Shown: positions 9,634-19,425 of the stretch, piece after piece
Numbering within the stretch: position 1 is the first letter of the stretch
Layout of the letters: every line of letters starts with the position of its first letter
NCBI GenBank assembly: GCA_000722615.1
Contig: JOKI01000011.1
Location: 1-64,000 of the forward strand
Direction: 5' to 3'
From: Pseudorhizobium pelagicum
GTDB lineage: Bacteria; Pseudomonadota; Alphaproteobacteria; Rhizobiales; Rhizobiaceae
Length of the DNA stretch: 64,000 nucleotides
Notes under the pieces: model-generated
Database searches by the model: none
What the model was told of the DNA's origin: nothing
The model's input: only the letters and a program-made list of their open reading frames with translations
Translations under genes and position numbers: made by a program

Positions 9634-10548
9634 TCAGGGAAGTGCGGCAAGGAAGGCCTGCACCACCTTGGCGGAATTCTCCGAGGCAAGCGCGAAGAAC
9701 GTCCCCATCTCGTTTTCGCCCTCGCCACCGCCAGCAAGGTCAGAGAGACTGCGGAAGGCGATGAAGGGCACCCCGTTGCTGTAGGCGACATGCGCCGTCG
9801 CCGCGCTCTCCATGTCGAGCACCTTCGCCTGGAAGGTGTCGAAGGTGAATTCGCGGAAGGCGGCATTGTCGACAAAGGCCGGTCCGGACACACCGTTGCC
9901 GCCCACCAGCACCTTCGGCTGTGTCGACAGGCATCTCCCCTCGCTGGCGCATTTCGCCAGGGTCACCTCGGAGGCCACCTGGCGTGCCGTCTCCAGCAGC
10001 TTGCCATCGACGGGGAACCAGAAACGGTCTTCGGGCTCGGCCGAGCCGTCGCGCACGACCTCGCTTTCGTTGGGGTAGATCATGCCGAAGTTCGGGAACT
10101 GTGTGTCGAGGAAGGGCGGGATGGCAAAGGTGCCTTCGCTCTCGCGGGCGAAGATTGCCTCCAGGTACTGGCCCCACTGGTCACTGACGACGACGTCGCC
10201 GACCGACAGGGACGGATCGACGCCGCCCGCTATGCCGGAAAACACGATGCTGGTGATGTCGAAATGATCAAGTGCCTGCTGCGTGGTCATCGCCGCATTG
10301 ACCATGCTGACGCCGCTGAGGAAGAGGACGACGTCCTTGCCGGCCATGCTGCCGGTGACAAAACGTCGGCCGTTCAGGACGTGCTCCTGCGCGTCCGAGA
10401 CCTGGGTAAGAAGCGTTTTCCACTCGGGCTCGAAGGCCGACATGACCGCGATACGTGGCTTGTCATCGAGCTGTTCCGCGGCAGCTGCCGGCGCTGAAAA
10501 AGCTGCGGACAGGGCCATGGTGGAAAGCAACAGGCAGGCGAATTTCAT
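9634..10548 (-). CDS. Exported 5'-methylthioadenosine/S-adenosylhomocysteine nucleosidase-like protein
   Basis: Phosphorylase-superfamily nucleosidase with a signal peptide (MKFACLLLSTMALSAAFSAP, cut after AAAA near 24). By alignment to E. coli MtnN the catalytic residues are kept: E42 in SAFEPEW (MtnN E12), E247 in DMESAATAHVA (E174) and D270 in RSLSDLAG (D197). The nucleoside-binding FSGIAGGVDPSLSVGDVVV block is present. The size (304 residues) exceeds MtnN (about 232) through the signal peptide and an insertion around 150-215 holding C200 and C206. That suggests a periplasmic nucleosidase acting on purine nucleosides or MTA; the substrate is inferred. Confidence 0.8.
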   Translation of the reverse strand: MKFACLLLSTMALSAAFSAPAAAAEQLDDKPRIAVMSAFEPEWKTLLTQVSDAQEHVLNGRRFVTGSMAGKDVVLFLSGVSMVNAAMTTQQALDHFDITSIVFSGIAGGVDPSLSVGDVVVSDQWGQYLEAIFARESEGTFAIPPFLDTQFPNFGMIYPNESEVVRDGSAEPEDRFWFPVDGKLLETARQVASEVTLAKCASEGRCLSTQPKVLVGGNGVSGPAFVDNAAFREFTFDTFQAKVLDMESAATAHVAYSNGVPFIAFRSLSDLAGGGEGENEMGTFFALASENSAKVVQAFLAALP

Positions 10549-10595
10549 GACGTGATCCCTTGATGATACGATGAAGGGGATCACGCAAACCGTAT

Positions 10596-10627
10596 GCCAG
10601 ACGCCAGCTCGTCGGCCGGCGTCTGGC
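10596..10627. repeat. Inverted repeat downstream of ssb
   Basis: Perfect 10-bp arms GCCAGACGCC (10596-10605) and GGCGTCTGGC (10618-10627) with a 12-base loop, 11 bp past the ssb stop. There is no T tract, so it is at best an atypical terminator or a 3'-end stabiliser for ssb. Confidence 0.5.
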
Positions 10628-10638
10628 CGTTCAGTGGA

Positions 10639-11181
10639 TCAGAACGGGATGTCGTCGTCGAGATCGCGCGAGAAGCCGCCGCCGGCCTGGCCGCCCGACG
10701 CGCCGCCACGACCGCCACCGGATGCGGGACGGTCGTAGTCATCGCCGCCGCCGCCGAAATCATTGCCGCCGCCTGCAACACGACCGCCACCGCCGCCGTA
10801 GTTGCCCTGACCGCCGCCTTCGCCGCCGCCTCGGCCGTCCAGCATGGTCAGCGTCGAGTTGAAGCCCTGCAGCACGATTTCGGTCGAATAGCGGTCATTG
10901 CCCGTCTGGTCCTGCCACTTGCGGGTCTGCAGCGCGCCTTCGATGTAGAGCTTTGCGCCCTTCTTGACGTATTGTTCGACAACCTTGCAGAGGCCTTCGT
11001 TGAAGACCACCACGGTGTGCCATTCGGTCTTCTCCTTGCGCTCGCCGCTGTTGCGGTCGCGCCAGCTTTCCGACGTCGCGATGCGCAGGTTGGCGATCGG
11101 GCGACCGTCCTGTGTGCGCCGAATTTCGGGGTCAGCACCAACGTTGCCGACCAGAATTACCTTGTTGACGCTTCCCGCCAT
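10639..11181 (-). CDS. ssb: Single-stranded DNA-binding protein
   Basis: Binds and protects single-stranded DNA in replication, repair and recombination. The 180-residue protein has an N-terminal OB fold ([20 protein letters not shown] through about residue 112), a long Gly-rich linker (about 118-170) and the acidic C-terminal tip DDDIPF that recruits partner proteins. The start at 11181 (MAGSVNKV) has GAGGTGA 6 nt upstream; an ATG two codons earlier is less well placed. It is divergent from uvrA, with an SOS box between them, as in many alphaproteobacteria. Confidence 0.97.
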   Translation of the reverse strand: MAGSVNKVILVGNVGADPEIRRTQDGRPIANLRIATSESWRDRNSGERKEKTEWHTVVVFNEGLCKVVEQYVKKGAKLYIEGALQTRKWQDQTGNDRYSTEIVLQGFNSTLTMLDGRGGGEGGGQGNYGGGGGRVAGGGNDFGGGGDDYDRPASGGGRGGASGGQAGGGFSRDLDDDIPF

Positions 11182-11296
11182 GATCAATCACCTCGTCCGC
11201 CGCCTGTGACGCGGCCTTCCTTATCTGTAAGTTGCTAGCTTAGCCCATCCGATGCCCGTGTTGGGCCTCACGGGTTCACAATCCACAGTCATTTTT

Positions 11297-11311
11297 GTTC
11301 TTTATTTGTTC
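11297..11311. promoter_or_regulatory. LexA (SOS) box, GTTC-N7-GTTC
   Basis: GTTC (11297-11300), seven bases TTTATTT, GTTC (11308-11311): the direct-repeat LexA operator known from alphaproteobacteria, with an AT-rich centre. It sits between divergent ssb and uvrA, both DNA-repair genes, so uvrA and possibly ssb are expected to be damage-inducible. Confidence 0.88.
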
Positions 11312-11433
11312 TATAAATTCGGTATGGTCAAGTCAAGCGAGTCGAAATCTGTGGTGTCGAGGCCACGTTTCCGCCTCGACAGCGCAACTTCCCTCACTAC
11401 ATATGGGCATTGATCCTCCCACCGGACAGACTT

Positions 11434-14355
11434 ATGAGCGAACTTAAGACGATCTCCATCCGTGGTGCGCGTGAGCACAACTTGAAGGGCATCGATCTCG
11501 ACTTGCCGCGCAACTCGTTGATCGTCATGACCGGGCTTTCGGGCTCCGGCAAGTCCTCCCTCGCCTTCGATACGATCTATGCGGAGGGCCAGCGCCGTTA
11601 TGTCGAAAGCCTTTCGGCCTACGCGCGGCAGTTCCTGGAAATGATGCAGAAGCCGGATGTCGACCAGATCGACGGACTGTCGCCGGCGATCTCGATCGAG
11701 CAGAAGACCACCTCGCGCAATCCGCGCTCGACGGTCGGCACGGTCACGGAAATCTACGACTACATGCGCCTCCTGTTCGCCCGCGTCGGGGTTCCCTATT
11801 CGCCGGCGACCGGTCTGCCGATCGAGAGTCAGACCGTCAGTCAGATGGTCGACCGCATCCTGGCCTTCGAGGAAGGCACACGCCTCTACATCCTGGCACC
11901 GATGATCCGCGGCCGCAAAGGCGAGTACAAGAAGGAACTCGCCGAGCTGATGAAGAAGGGCTTCCAGCGCGTCAAGGTGGACGGCCAGTTCTACGAAATT
12001 TCCGACGTGCCGGCGCTCGACAAGAAGTACAAGCACGACATCGACGTCGTGGTCGACCGCCTGGTCGTGCGTTCCGATATCGGCGCACGTCTGGCGGACA
12101 GCCTCGAGACCTCGCTGAAACTCGCCGACGGGCTGGCGATTGCGGAGTTCGCCGACAAGCCACTGCCGGTGGAGGAAACCGCAGCAGGCGGGTCTGCCAA
12201 CAAGTCGCTGAACGAGACCCATGAGCGGACGCTGTTTTCGGAGAAATTCGCCTGCCCCGTATCCGGCTTCACGATTTCGGAAATTGAGCCGCGGCTCTTC
12301 TCCTTCAACAACCCCTTCGGCGCCTGCCCCACCTGCGACGGCCTGGGCTTCCAGCAGAAGATCGACACGGCGCTGATCGTGCCGGAGCCGGAGCGGACGC
12401 TGCGCGACGGGGCAATCGCCCCATGGGCAAAGTCGACCTCGCCGTACTACAACCAGACGCTCGACGGCCTCGGCAAGGTCTATGGCTTCAAGCTTTCCAG
12501 CCGCTGGTCGGAGCTGTCGACCGAGGCGCAGGATGCCATTCTCAAGGGCACCGACGAGAAGCTCGAGTTCCACTACATAGACGGCGCCCGTTCCTACAAG
12601 ACGACGAAGACCTTCGAAGGCATCGTGCCCAACCTGGAGCGCCGCTGGAAGGAGACCGACAGTGCATGGGCGCGCGAGGAGATCGAACGCTACATGTCGG
12701 CGGCCCCCTGCCCGGCCTGCAACGGCTTTCGCCTCAAGCCCGAGGCGCTCGCGGTCAAGATCAACACGCTGCACATCGGCCAGGTCACCGAGATGTCGAT
12801 CAAGCTGGCGCGCGACTGGTTCGAGGAGCTGCCCGCCAGCCTGAACACGAAACAGAACGAGATCGCGGTCCGCATCCTCAAGGAGATCCGTGAGCGCCTG
12901 CGCTTCCTCAACGATGTGGGTCTGGAATATCTCAGCCTCTCGCGCAATTCGGGCACATTGTCCGGCGGCGAAAGCCAGCGCATTCGACTGGCCTCGCAGA
13001 TCGGCTCCGGATTGACCGGCGTTCTCTATGTCCTCGACGAGCCGTCGATCGGCCTGCACCAGCGCGACAATGCGCGGCTGCTCGAGACGCTGAAGCACCT
13101 GCGCGACATCGGCAACACGGTGATCGTCGTCGAGCACGACGAGGATGCCATCATGACGGCCGACTATGTCGTGGATATCGGCCCGGCAGCCGGCATCCAC
13201 GGCGGCGAAGTGGTGGCGGAGGGTACGCCGGCCGACATCATGGCCAACCCGAAGTCGCTGACCGGCAAGTATCTGTCCGGCGAATTGGGCGTTGCAATCC
13301 CGACCACGCGGCGCAAGCCGAAGAAGGGCAAGGAGATCAAGGTCGTCGGCGCCCGGGGCAACAACCTCAAGAACGTCACCGCTTCGGTACCGCTCGGCGT
13401 CTTCACGGCGGTGACCGGCGTATCGGGTGGCGGCAAGTCCACCTTCCTGATCGAGACGCTCTACAAGGCGGCGGCGCGGCGGGTGATGGGCGCGCGGGAA
13501 ATCCCGGCCGAACACGACCGTATCGATGGCTTCGAGCATATCGACAAGGTGATCGACATCGACCAGTCGCCGATCGGGCGTACGCCGCGCTCCAACCCGG
13601 CCACCTATACCGGTGCCTTCACGCCGATCCGAGACTGGTTTGCCGGCCTGCCGGAAGCAAAGGCACGGGGCTATGCGCCCGGCCGCTTCTCCTTCAACGT
13701 CAAGGGCGGGCGCTGCGAAGCCTGCCAGGGCGACGGCGTCATCAAGATCGAAATGCACTTCCTGCCCGACGTCTACGTCACCTGCGACGTCTGCCACGGC
13801 AAGCGCTACAACCGCGAAACCCTGAGTGTCGAGTTCAAGGGCAAGTCGATCGCCGACGTTCTCGACATGACGGTCGAGGAGGGCGTGGAGTTCTTTGCCG
13901 CGGTACCGGCGGTGCGCGACAAGCTGCAGGGCCTCTTCAGTGTCGGCCTCGGATACATCAAGGTGGGACAGCAGGCCAATACGCTTTCGGGCGGCGAGGC
14001 GCAGCGCGTCAAGCTGGCGAAGGAGCTGTCGAAGCGCTCCACCGGCCGGACGCTCTACATCCTCGACGAGCCGACGACCGGCCTGCACTTCCACGACGTC
14101 AACAAACTGCTGGAAATGCTGCACGAACTGGTGAACCAGGGCAATTCCGTGGTGGTCATCGAGCACAATCTGGAGGTCATCAAGACGGCCGACTGGATCA
14201 TCGATGTCGGGCCGGAAGGCGGCACCGGCGGTGGCGAGATCGTTGCGACGGGAACGCCGGAGCAGGTGGCCAAGGAGAAGCGCTCCTATACGGGGCATTT
14301 CCTCAAGGAGCTCCTGGAACGCCGGCCGACGAAGACTGCGGAAGCGGCGGAGTAG
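11434..14355 (+). CDS. uvrA: Excinuclease ABC subunit A
   Basis: Damage-recognition ATPase of nucleotide excision repair, 973 residues (E. coli 940). It has two ABC cassettes: Walker [10 protein letters not shown] at 34-42 and GVSGGGKST near 662, with signatures [12 protein letters not shown] and [12 protein letters not shown]. The C-terminal zinc finger is intact (GGRCEACQG ... CDVCHGK). The first zinc module is altered: the first pair reads C274-P-V-S277 instead of CxxC, while the second pair (GACPTCDG) is kept. The start at 11434 ([19 protein letters not shown]) fits the family. It lies behind the SOS box at 11297. Confidence 0.97.
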   Translation: MSELKTISIRGAREHNLKGIDLDLPRNSLIVMTGLSGSGKSSLAFDTIYAEGQRRYVESLSAYARQFLEMMQKPDVDQIDGLSPAISIEQKTTSRNPRSTVGTVTEIYDYMRLLFARVGVPYSPATGLPIESQTVSQMVDRILAFEEGTRLYILAPMIRGRKGEYKKELAELMKKGFQRVKVDGQFYEISDVPALDKKYKHDIDVVVDRLVVRSDIGARLADSLETSLKLADGLAIAEFADKPLPVEETAAGGSANKSLNETHERTLFSEKFACPVSGFTISEIEPRLFSFNNPFGACPTCDGLGFQQKIDTALIVPEPERTLRDGAIAPWAKSTSPYYNQTLDGLGKVYGFKLSSRWSELSTEAQDAILKGTDEKLEFHYIDGARSYKTTKTFEGIVPNLERRWKETDSAWAREEIERYMSAAPCPACNGFRLKPEALAVKINTLHIGQVTEMSIKLARDWFEELPASLNTKQNEIAVRILKEIRERLRFLNDVGLEYLSLSRNSGTLSGGESQRIRLASQIGSGLTGVLYVLDEPSIGLHQRDNARLLETLKHLRDIGNTVIVVEHDEDAIMTADYVVDIGPAAGIHGGEVVAEGTPADIMANPKSLTGKYLSGELGVAIPTTRRKPKKGKEIKVVGARGNNLKNVTASVPLGVFTAVTGVSGGGKSTFLIETLYKAAARRVMGAREIPAEHDRIDGFEHIDKVIDIDQSPIGRTPRSNPATYTGAFTPIRDWFAGLPEAKARGYAPGRFSFNVKGGRCEACQGDGVIKIEMHFLPDVYVTCDVCHGKRYNRETLSVEFKGKSIADVLDMTVEEGVEFFAAVPAVRDKLQGLFSVGLGYIKVGQQANTLSGGEAQRVKLAKELSKRSTGRTLYILDEPTTGLHFHDVNKLLEMLHELVNQGNSVVVIEHNLEVIKTADWIIDVGPEGGTGGGEIVATGTPEQVAKEKRSYTGHFLKELLERRPTKTAEAAE

Positions 14356-14374
14356 ACCGCCTGGGGAGGACGAC

Positions 14375-15184
14375 GTGAGCGCATCCGGCACCATTCGCAC
14401 CGGCATCGGCGGCTGGACCTTCGATCCGTGGGAAGGCAGCTTCTATCCGGAGAAACTGGCGAAGAAGAAGCAGCTCGAATACGCCAGCGGCAAGCTTGCT
14501 GTGATCGAGGTCAACGGCACCTACTACGGTTCCCAGAAGCCGGAGACCTTCGCCAAATGGGCGGCGGATGTGCCGGATGGTTTCGTGTTCTCGCTGAAGG
14601 CGAGCCGCTATGCCACCAACCGGAAGGTTCTGGCGGAGGCCGGGGAGTCGATCGCCAAGTTCCTCGGACAGGGGCTGGTGGAACTGGGCCCGCATCTTGG
14701 GCCGATCCTCTGGCAGTTCGCCCCCACCAAGAAATTCGAGCCTGACGATTTCGAGGCCTTCCTGAAGCTCCTGCCGGAGACGGTCGGGAGCCTGCCGCTT
14801 CGCCACGTGGTAGAGGTGCGCCACGACAGCTTCAAGGTCCCGGAGTTCGTGCAGATGATCGCCCGCCACAAGGTGGCACCGGTCTGCGCCGAACATCATG
14901 AGTACCCGCTGATCGCCGATGTGACCGCGGATTTCGCCTATGCGCGACTACAGACAGGGTCCGACGATATTCCCACCTGCTATGCCGAGGCCGATCTGAA
15001 AACCTGGGCAGGACGATTGAAAACCTGGGCCGAAGGCGACGTGCCGGACGACCTGCCGCTCATCGATCCGGATCGTCGGCCGGAACGGAAGCCTCGAGAC
15101 GTTTTCGCCTTCTTCATCCACGAGGGCAAGGTCAATGCGCCGCAGGGCGCGATGGCGTTGCAGGCGATGGTCAACGGCGGCTGA
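14375..15184 (+). CDS. DUF72 family protein (YecE-like)
   Basis: A 269-residue TIM-barrel-type protein of the DUF72/YecE family, with RTGIGGWTFDPWEGSFYP at the N terminus, VEVNGTYYG-like strand 2, FSLKASRYATN, PILWQFAPTKKF and HVVEVRHDSF. The start is a GTG at 14375 with GGGGAGGA 5 nt upstream; homology begins there. It begins 19 bp after uvrA in the same direction and may be co-transcribed with it. The biochemical role of the family is not established. Confidence 0.85.
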   Translation: MSASGTIRTGIGGWTFDPWEGSFYPEKLAKKKQLEYASGKLAVIEVNGTYYGSQKPETFAKWAADVPDGFVFSLKASRYATNRKVLAEAGESIAKFLGQGLVELGPHLGPILWQFAPTKKFEPDDFEAFLKLLPETVGSLPLRHVVEVRHDSFKVPEFVQMIARHKVAPVCAEHHEYPLIADVTADFAYARLQTGSDDIPTCYAEADLKTWAGRLKTWAEGDVPDDLPLIDPDRRPERKPRDVFAFFIHEGKVNAPQGAMALQAMVNGG

Positions 15185-15187
15185 TCA

Positions 15188-16666
15188 TCATCCGGAGAGC
15201 GGTCCGATGTGCTGAACAAGGGATTCGGCCGTCATCCCCTCGCCTGCCCTCGTGGCAGCCTCACCGTGCAGATAGACCGCAGCTGCGGCCGCTTCGAACG
15301 CCGGCATGCCATTGGCGAGCAAGGCCCCGATGATTCCGGCCAGGACATCGCCGGAACCGGCCGTTGCCAGCCAGGGCGGCGCATTGTCGTTGATCAGGGT
15401 CCGGCCATTCGGTGCCGCAATCACGGTATCGGCGCCCTTGTAGACGATGATCGCGTTGGCAAGCCTGGCCGCCGCCACGGCCTTCTCGAACTTGCTCTGC
15501 CCCTCCGCCTCCACAAGGTCAGGAAAAAGCCGCGCGAACTCCCCCTCATGCGGCGTCAAGACCAGCGGGGCTTCGCGGGCGCGATAGATGTCGAACAGCC
15601 GGTTCCGCTGCTCCCGGAACGAGGTGATTCCGTCGGCGTCCAGCACCAGCGGGCGTCCCTCCAGCGCCAGAACGAAGTCGCGGGCCTTGTCGCCAACTCC
15701 GAACCCCGGCCCGAGAACGAAGGCCGAAAGCTTCGACGCCGCAAGCCAGTCCTTCAGTGCCGCAGCCGTCTCGACCTCGCGCAGCATGACAGCCGTGAGC
15801 TGGGCGGCATTGACCGGCATTGCATCGGCGGGAGAGGCCAGCGTCACCAGCCCGGCGCCGGCAGCAAGCCCGGCACCGGCCGAGAGCCGCGCCGCCCCCG
15901 TGTGCGATGCGCCCCCGGAGAAGACGCCGAGGTGGCCGCGACGGTACTTGTGGGATGCGGGATCGGGCGTCGGCAGCAGATGACGCCAGGCATCCGGGTG
16001 ATTGGCGGCGACGGTGCCTGCCGCCCTGCGCAGGATACGCAACGGAATGCCGATGTCACAGACTTCGATGTCACCGCAGAGCGACCGGCCGGGCATCAAC
16101 AGGTGTCCGGGCTTGCGCGCCATGAATGTGACGGTGCGGGCGGCCCGGAAGGCGGCGCCGAGCGGCGCCCCTCGGCGGCCGCAGAGACCGGATGGCAGGT
16201 CAACCGCCACGACCGGTATGCCGGCATTTCTAACCTTGAAGATCAGGTCCTCGACCTCGGCGGAAACCGGCCGAGCCAGTCCGGCACCGAAGATGGCATC
16301 GATCACCACATCTCCGGGGCCGAGCTGCAGCTGTGATGAGGCCACGGGCTTAACAGGGCAAGCTTCCATGGCGCGGCGCGCATCGCCTGTCAGGCGGCCT
16401 GGATCTCCGATCGCAAAGACCCGGGTGTCGGCACCGGCGCGGATCAGGCCGGCGGCCGCGATATAGCCATCGCCGCCATTGTTGCCGGGGCCGCAGAGAA
16501 CGACGAAACGCAGCGCCTGCGGGTAGTGACGGAGGGCTGATGCCGCCACAGCCTGCCCCGCCTTCTCCATTAGTCCATAGGTATCAATGCCGGATGCGGC
16601 CGCGGCGGCGTCAGCTGCGGCCATCTCAGCAGGGGTGAGCAGCAGTGTCTCTGGCAGTACGGTCAT
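15188..16666 (-). CDS. nnr: Bifunctional NAD(P)HX epimerase / ADP-dependent dehydratase
   Basis: Repairs hydrated nicotinamide cofactors. It is a fusion of the NnrE epimerase domain (about residues 1-215, with CGPGNNGGDGY around 59-69 binding the nucleotide) and the NnrD dehydratase domain (about 225-492, with LTPHEGEFARL, KGADTVIA and the NDNAPPWLATAGSGDVLAG signature). The length of 492 residues fits the two-domain form. The start at 16666 (MTVLPETLLLTPAEM) is preferred over one 8 codons upstream. It converges on the DUF72 gene with 3 bp between stops and is divergent from glnB. Confidence 0.92.
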   Translation of the reverse strand: MTVLPETLLLTPAEMAAADAAAAASGIDTYGLMEKAGQAVAASALRHYPQALRFVVLCGPGNNGGDGYIAAAGLIRAGADTRVFAIGDPGRLTGDARRAMEACPVKPVASSQLQLGPGDVVIDAIFGAGLARPVSAEVEDLIFKVRNAGIPVVAVDLPSGLCGRRGAPLGAAFRAARTVTFMARKPGHLLMPGRSLCGDIEVCDIGIPLRILRRAAGTVAANHPDAWRHLLPTPDPASHKYRRGHLGVFSGGASHTGAARLSAGAGLAAGAGLVTLASPADAMPVNAAQLTAVMLREVETAAALKDWLAASKLSAFVLGPGFGVGDKARDFVLALEGRPLVLDADGITSFREQRNRLFDIYRAREAPLVLTPHEGEFARLFPDLVEAEGQSKFEKAVAAARLANAIIVYKGADTVIAAPNGRTLINDNAPPWLATAGSGDVLAGIIGALLANGMPAFEAAAAAVYLHGEAATRAGEGMTAESLVQHIGPLSG

Positions 16667-16813
16667 GCTGCACTTGAACGGAAAGTCCAACGGAACACAA
16701 GAGCCGACGCAACCGCCCGTTTTCGCTCAATAAACAGGCATAAGCGCATTATTTGGGCGTAGAAGAGCTTCTGCAGGCGCATCTCATCGGCGAGAGTGGC
16801 TTTTGATTCCGTC

Positions 16814-16836
16814 AAACGCTCAAACTTCAGGCGTTT
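16814..16836. repeat. Inverted repeat upstream of the glnB promoter
   Basis: AAACGC (16814-16819), 11-nt spacer, GCGTTT (16831-16836). It is centred about 115 bp before the predicted glnB transcription start, where an enhancer-binding protein such as NtrC would sit. The half-sites do not match the textbook NtrC sequence, so this is only a candidate. Confidence 0.3.
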
Positions 16837-16915
16837 ATCTCCAGCAACAATGCGCTATATGTGTATGACAAAACTGGAATTTTCTGGGCGTTACCGCGAA
16901 AGCGGCTTTCCAGAT

Positions 16916-16931
16916 TGGCATGATACCTGCA
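16916..16931 (+). promoter_or_regulatory. Sigma-54 promoter (-24/-12) of glnB-glnA
   Basis: TGGCAT-GATAC-CTGCA fits the RpoN consensus TGGCAC-N5-TTGCA at 14 of 16 positions, with GG and GC exactly 12 bp apart. It lies 50 bp before the glnB ATG. Nitrogen-controlled RpoN promoters ahead of glnB-glnA are known in rhizobia. Confidence 0.88.
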
Positions 16932-16938
16932 TTAGTAG

Positions 16939-17319
<381 letters not shown>

Positions 17320-17375
17320 TTCACTGGCCGGTCGGCCGCAGATCAATCGTCATATCAAATTCAAGGAAGCGCTAA

Positions 17376-18785
17376 ATGACGACCGCAAGCGAAATCATGA
17401 AACAAATCAAGGAAAACGACGTCAAGTTCGTGGACCTGCGATTCACCGACCCCAAGGGCAAGCTGCAGCATGTGACGATGGACATTGCAGCCGTCGACGA
17501 GGACATGTTTGCCGACGGCGTCATGTTCGACGGCTCCTCGATCGCCGGCTGGAAGGCGATCAACGAGTCCGACATGGTGCTGATGCCGGATCCGGCGACC
17601 GTGCACATGGATCCCTTCTTCGCCCAGTCGACCATGGTCGTGTTCTGCGACATCCTGGACCCGATCTCCGGTGAGTCCTACAACCGTGACCCGCGCGGTA
17701 CCGCCAAGAAGGCTGAAGCCTATCTCAAGGCATCCGGCATCGGCGACACGGTCTACGTTGGACCGGAGCCTGAATTCTTCGTCTTCGACGACGTGAAGTA
17801 CAAGGCCGATCCCTACAACACCGGCTTCAAGCTCGACTCCTCCGAGCTGCCGTCGAACGACGACACCGATTACGAGACCGGCAACCTCGGACACCGTCCG
17901 CGCGTCAAGGGTGGCTACTTCCCGGTTCCTCCGATCGACAGCCTGCAGGACATGCGCTCCGAAATGCTGACCGTGCTCACCGAGATGGGCGTCGTCGTCG
18001 AGAAGCACCACCACGAGGTGGCTGCCGCACAGCATGAGCTCGGCGTGAAGTTCGACACGCTGGTGCGCAACGCCGACAAGATGCAGATCTACAAGTATGT
18101 GGTGCATCAGGTTGCCAACGCCTACGGCAAGACGGCAACCTTCATGCCGAAGCCGATCTACGGCGACAACGGCTCGGGCATGCACGTGCACCAGTCGATC
18201 TGGAAGGACGGCAAGCCGACCTTCGCCGGCGACGAATACGCTGGCCTCTCGGAAAGCTGCCTCTTCTACATCGGCGGCATCATCAAGCATGCCAAGGCCA
18301 TCAACGCCTTCACCAACCCCTCCACGAACTCCTACAAGCGCCTGGTCCCCGGCTACGAGGCACCGGTGCTGCTGGCCTATTCGGCCCGCAACCGCTCCGC
18401 GTCCTGCCGCATCCCGTTCGGCACCGGACCGAAGTCGAAGCGCGTCGAAGTCCGCTTCCCGGATCCGACGGCAAACCCCTACCTCGGGTTCGCTGCAATG
18501 CTGATGGCTGGCCTCGACGGCATCAAGAACAAGATCCATCCGGGCAAGGCCATGGACAAGGATCTCTACGATCTGCCGCCGAAGGAGCTGAAGAAGATCC
18601 CGACCGTCTGCAGCTCGCTGCGCGAAGCCCTGGAAAGCCTCGACAAGGATCGCAAGTTCCTGACGGCCGGCGGCGTCTTCGACGACGACCAGATCGATGC
18701 CTATATCGAACTGAAGATGCAGGAGGTCATGCGCTTCGAGATGACGCCGCATCCGGTCGAGTTCGACATGTACTACTCGGCCTGA
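17376..18785 (+). CDS. glnA: Glutamine synthetase type I
   Basis: Makes glutamine from glutamate, ammonia and ATP; the dodecameric GSI enzyme. The 469-residue protein has [10 protein letters not shown] near 50-60, [10 protein letters not shown] (metal-binding Glu), [10 protein letters not shown] near 265, the ATP-binding block beginning [20 protein letters not shown], and the adenylylation tyrosine in DKDLYDLPP (about 397), so it should be regulated by GlnE. It ends with FDMYYSA and is followed by a strong terminator. Confidence 0.99.
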   Translation: MTTASEIMKQIKENDVKFVDLRFTDPKGKLQHVTMDIAAVDEDMFADGVMFDGSSIAGWKAINESDMVLMPDPATVHMDPFFAQSTMVVFCDILDPISGESYNRDPRGTAKKAEAYLKASGIGDTVYVGPEPEFFVFDDVKYKADPYNTGFKLDSSELPSNDDTDYETGNLGHRPRVKGGYFPVPPIDSLQDMRSEMLTVLTEMGVVVEKHHHEVAAAQHELGVKFDTLVRNADKMQIYKYVVHQVANAYGKTATFMPKPIYGDNGSGMHVHQSIWKDGKPTFAGDEYAGLSESCLFYIGGIIKHAKAINAFTNPSTNSYKRLVPGYEAPVLLAYSARNRSASCRIPFGTGPKSKRVEVRFPDPTANPYLGFAAMLMAGLDGIKNKIHPGKAMDKDLYDLPPKELKKIPTVCSSLREALESLDKDRKFLTAGGVFDDDQIDAYIELKMQEVMRFEMTPHPVEFDMYYSA

Positions 18786-18810
18786 ACCGGCCACTTACAG
18801 AGCGCATCTG

Positions 18811-18836
18811 CGGCGGGCCTTGGCCCGCCGTTTTTG
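18811..18836 (+). terminator. Terminator of glnB-glnA
   Basis: Perfect 9-bp stem CGGCGGGCC (18811-18819), 2-base gap TT, GGCCCGCCG (18822-18830), then TTTTTG. It starts 26 bp after the glnA stop. Confidence 0.9.
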
Positions 18837-18949
18837 TTTCCGGCGGTCTCATCCGTTTCAGGTGGACGTGGTGGACGAGCCCCTGCCGGGCGGCGGGCGT
18901 CGCGCTGGGGAGCCAATCGCGCGCCGGCGCGTTCCCCCTTCGCCATGCC

Positions 18950-18978
18950 CTTGATGTGTCGAGAAATTATTCCCACAT
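18950..18978 (+). promoter_or_regulatory. Candidate RpoH (heat-shock) promoter of hspQ
   Basis: CTTGAT (18950-18955), 16-nt spacer, CCCACAT (18972-18978) resembles the sigma-32 pattern CTTGAAA-N13-17-CCCCATNT. It ends 24 bp before the hspQ ATG. HspQ is a heat-shock gene in E. coli, which fits, but the match is not perfect. Confidence 0.45.
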
Positions 18979-19002
18979 CAGGATGCGAAAGGAAGTCGCA
19001 CC

Positions 19003-19332
19003 ATGAAACAACGAAACGCTAAGTTTACCATCGGGGAAGTGGTTCGCCACAAGGTATTTCCGTTCCGTGGCGTCGTGTTCGATGTGGATCCGGAATTTGC
19101 CAATTCCGAGGATTGGTGGAATGCCATCCCAGCCGAGATCCGCCCTAGCAAGGACCAGCCGTTCTACCATCTCCTCGCGGAGAATGATGAATCGGAATAT
19201 GTGGCCTATGTCTCCGAACAAAACCTCGAGCATGACGGAAGCGAAATGCCGCTTCGCAATCCCCAGGTCTACCAGATCTTCGATGAAGGTCCGTCGGGCC
19301 AGTTGAAGCCGAAGATGATCCTGGCCCACTAG
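19003..19332 (+). CDS. hspQ: Heat shock protein HspQ
   Basis: HspQ/hemimethylated-DNA-binding-like family, 109 residues. Typical blocks are AKFTIGEVVRHKVFPFRGVVFDVDPEF at 6-32, WWNAIPAEIRPSKDQPFYHLLAE and YVAYVSEQNLE. In E. coli HspQ is a specificity factor for Lon, and it was first described as limiting hemimethylated oriC binding; the role here is inferred from the family. GAAAGGAAG precedes the ATG. It converges on the IalB-like gene over a shared terminator. Confidence 0.93.
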   Translation: MKQRNAKFTIGEVVRHKVFPFRGVVFDVDPEFANSEDWWNAIPAEIRPSKDQPFYHLLAENDESEYVAYVSEQNLEHDGSEMPLRNPQVYQIFDEGPSGQLKPKMILAH

Positions 19333-19359
19333 GCCGACTCAACGAACAGCTTGAAAACA

Positions 19360-19393
19360 AAAACAGCGCCGCGGAAACCGCCGGCGCTGTTTT
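19360..19393. terminator. Bidirectional terminator between hspQ and the IalB-like gene
   Basis: AAAACAGCGCC (19360-19370) pairs with GGCGCTGTTTT (19383-19393), an 11-bp perfect stem with a 12-base loop, A/T flanked on both sides and placed between two convergent genes. Confidence 0.88.
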
Positions 19394-19425
19394 CAGATCA
19401 GGGCAAGTTTCTTGCCTGCCTTGGC

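Noticed and set aside
11311-14406. A 1031-codon open frame antisense to uvrA
   Set aside because: High-GC codon use leaves long open frames opposite real genes. It has no family motifs and mirrors uvrA codon structure.
17361-18794. A 477-codon open frame antisense to glnA
   Set aside because: Shadow of the well-identified glnA, with no recognisable domain.
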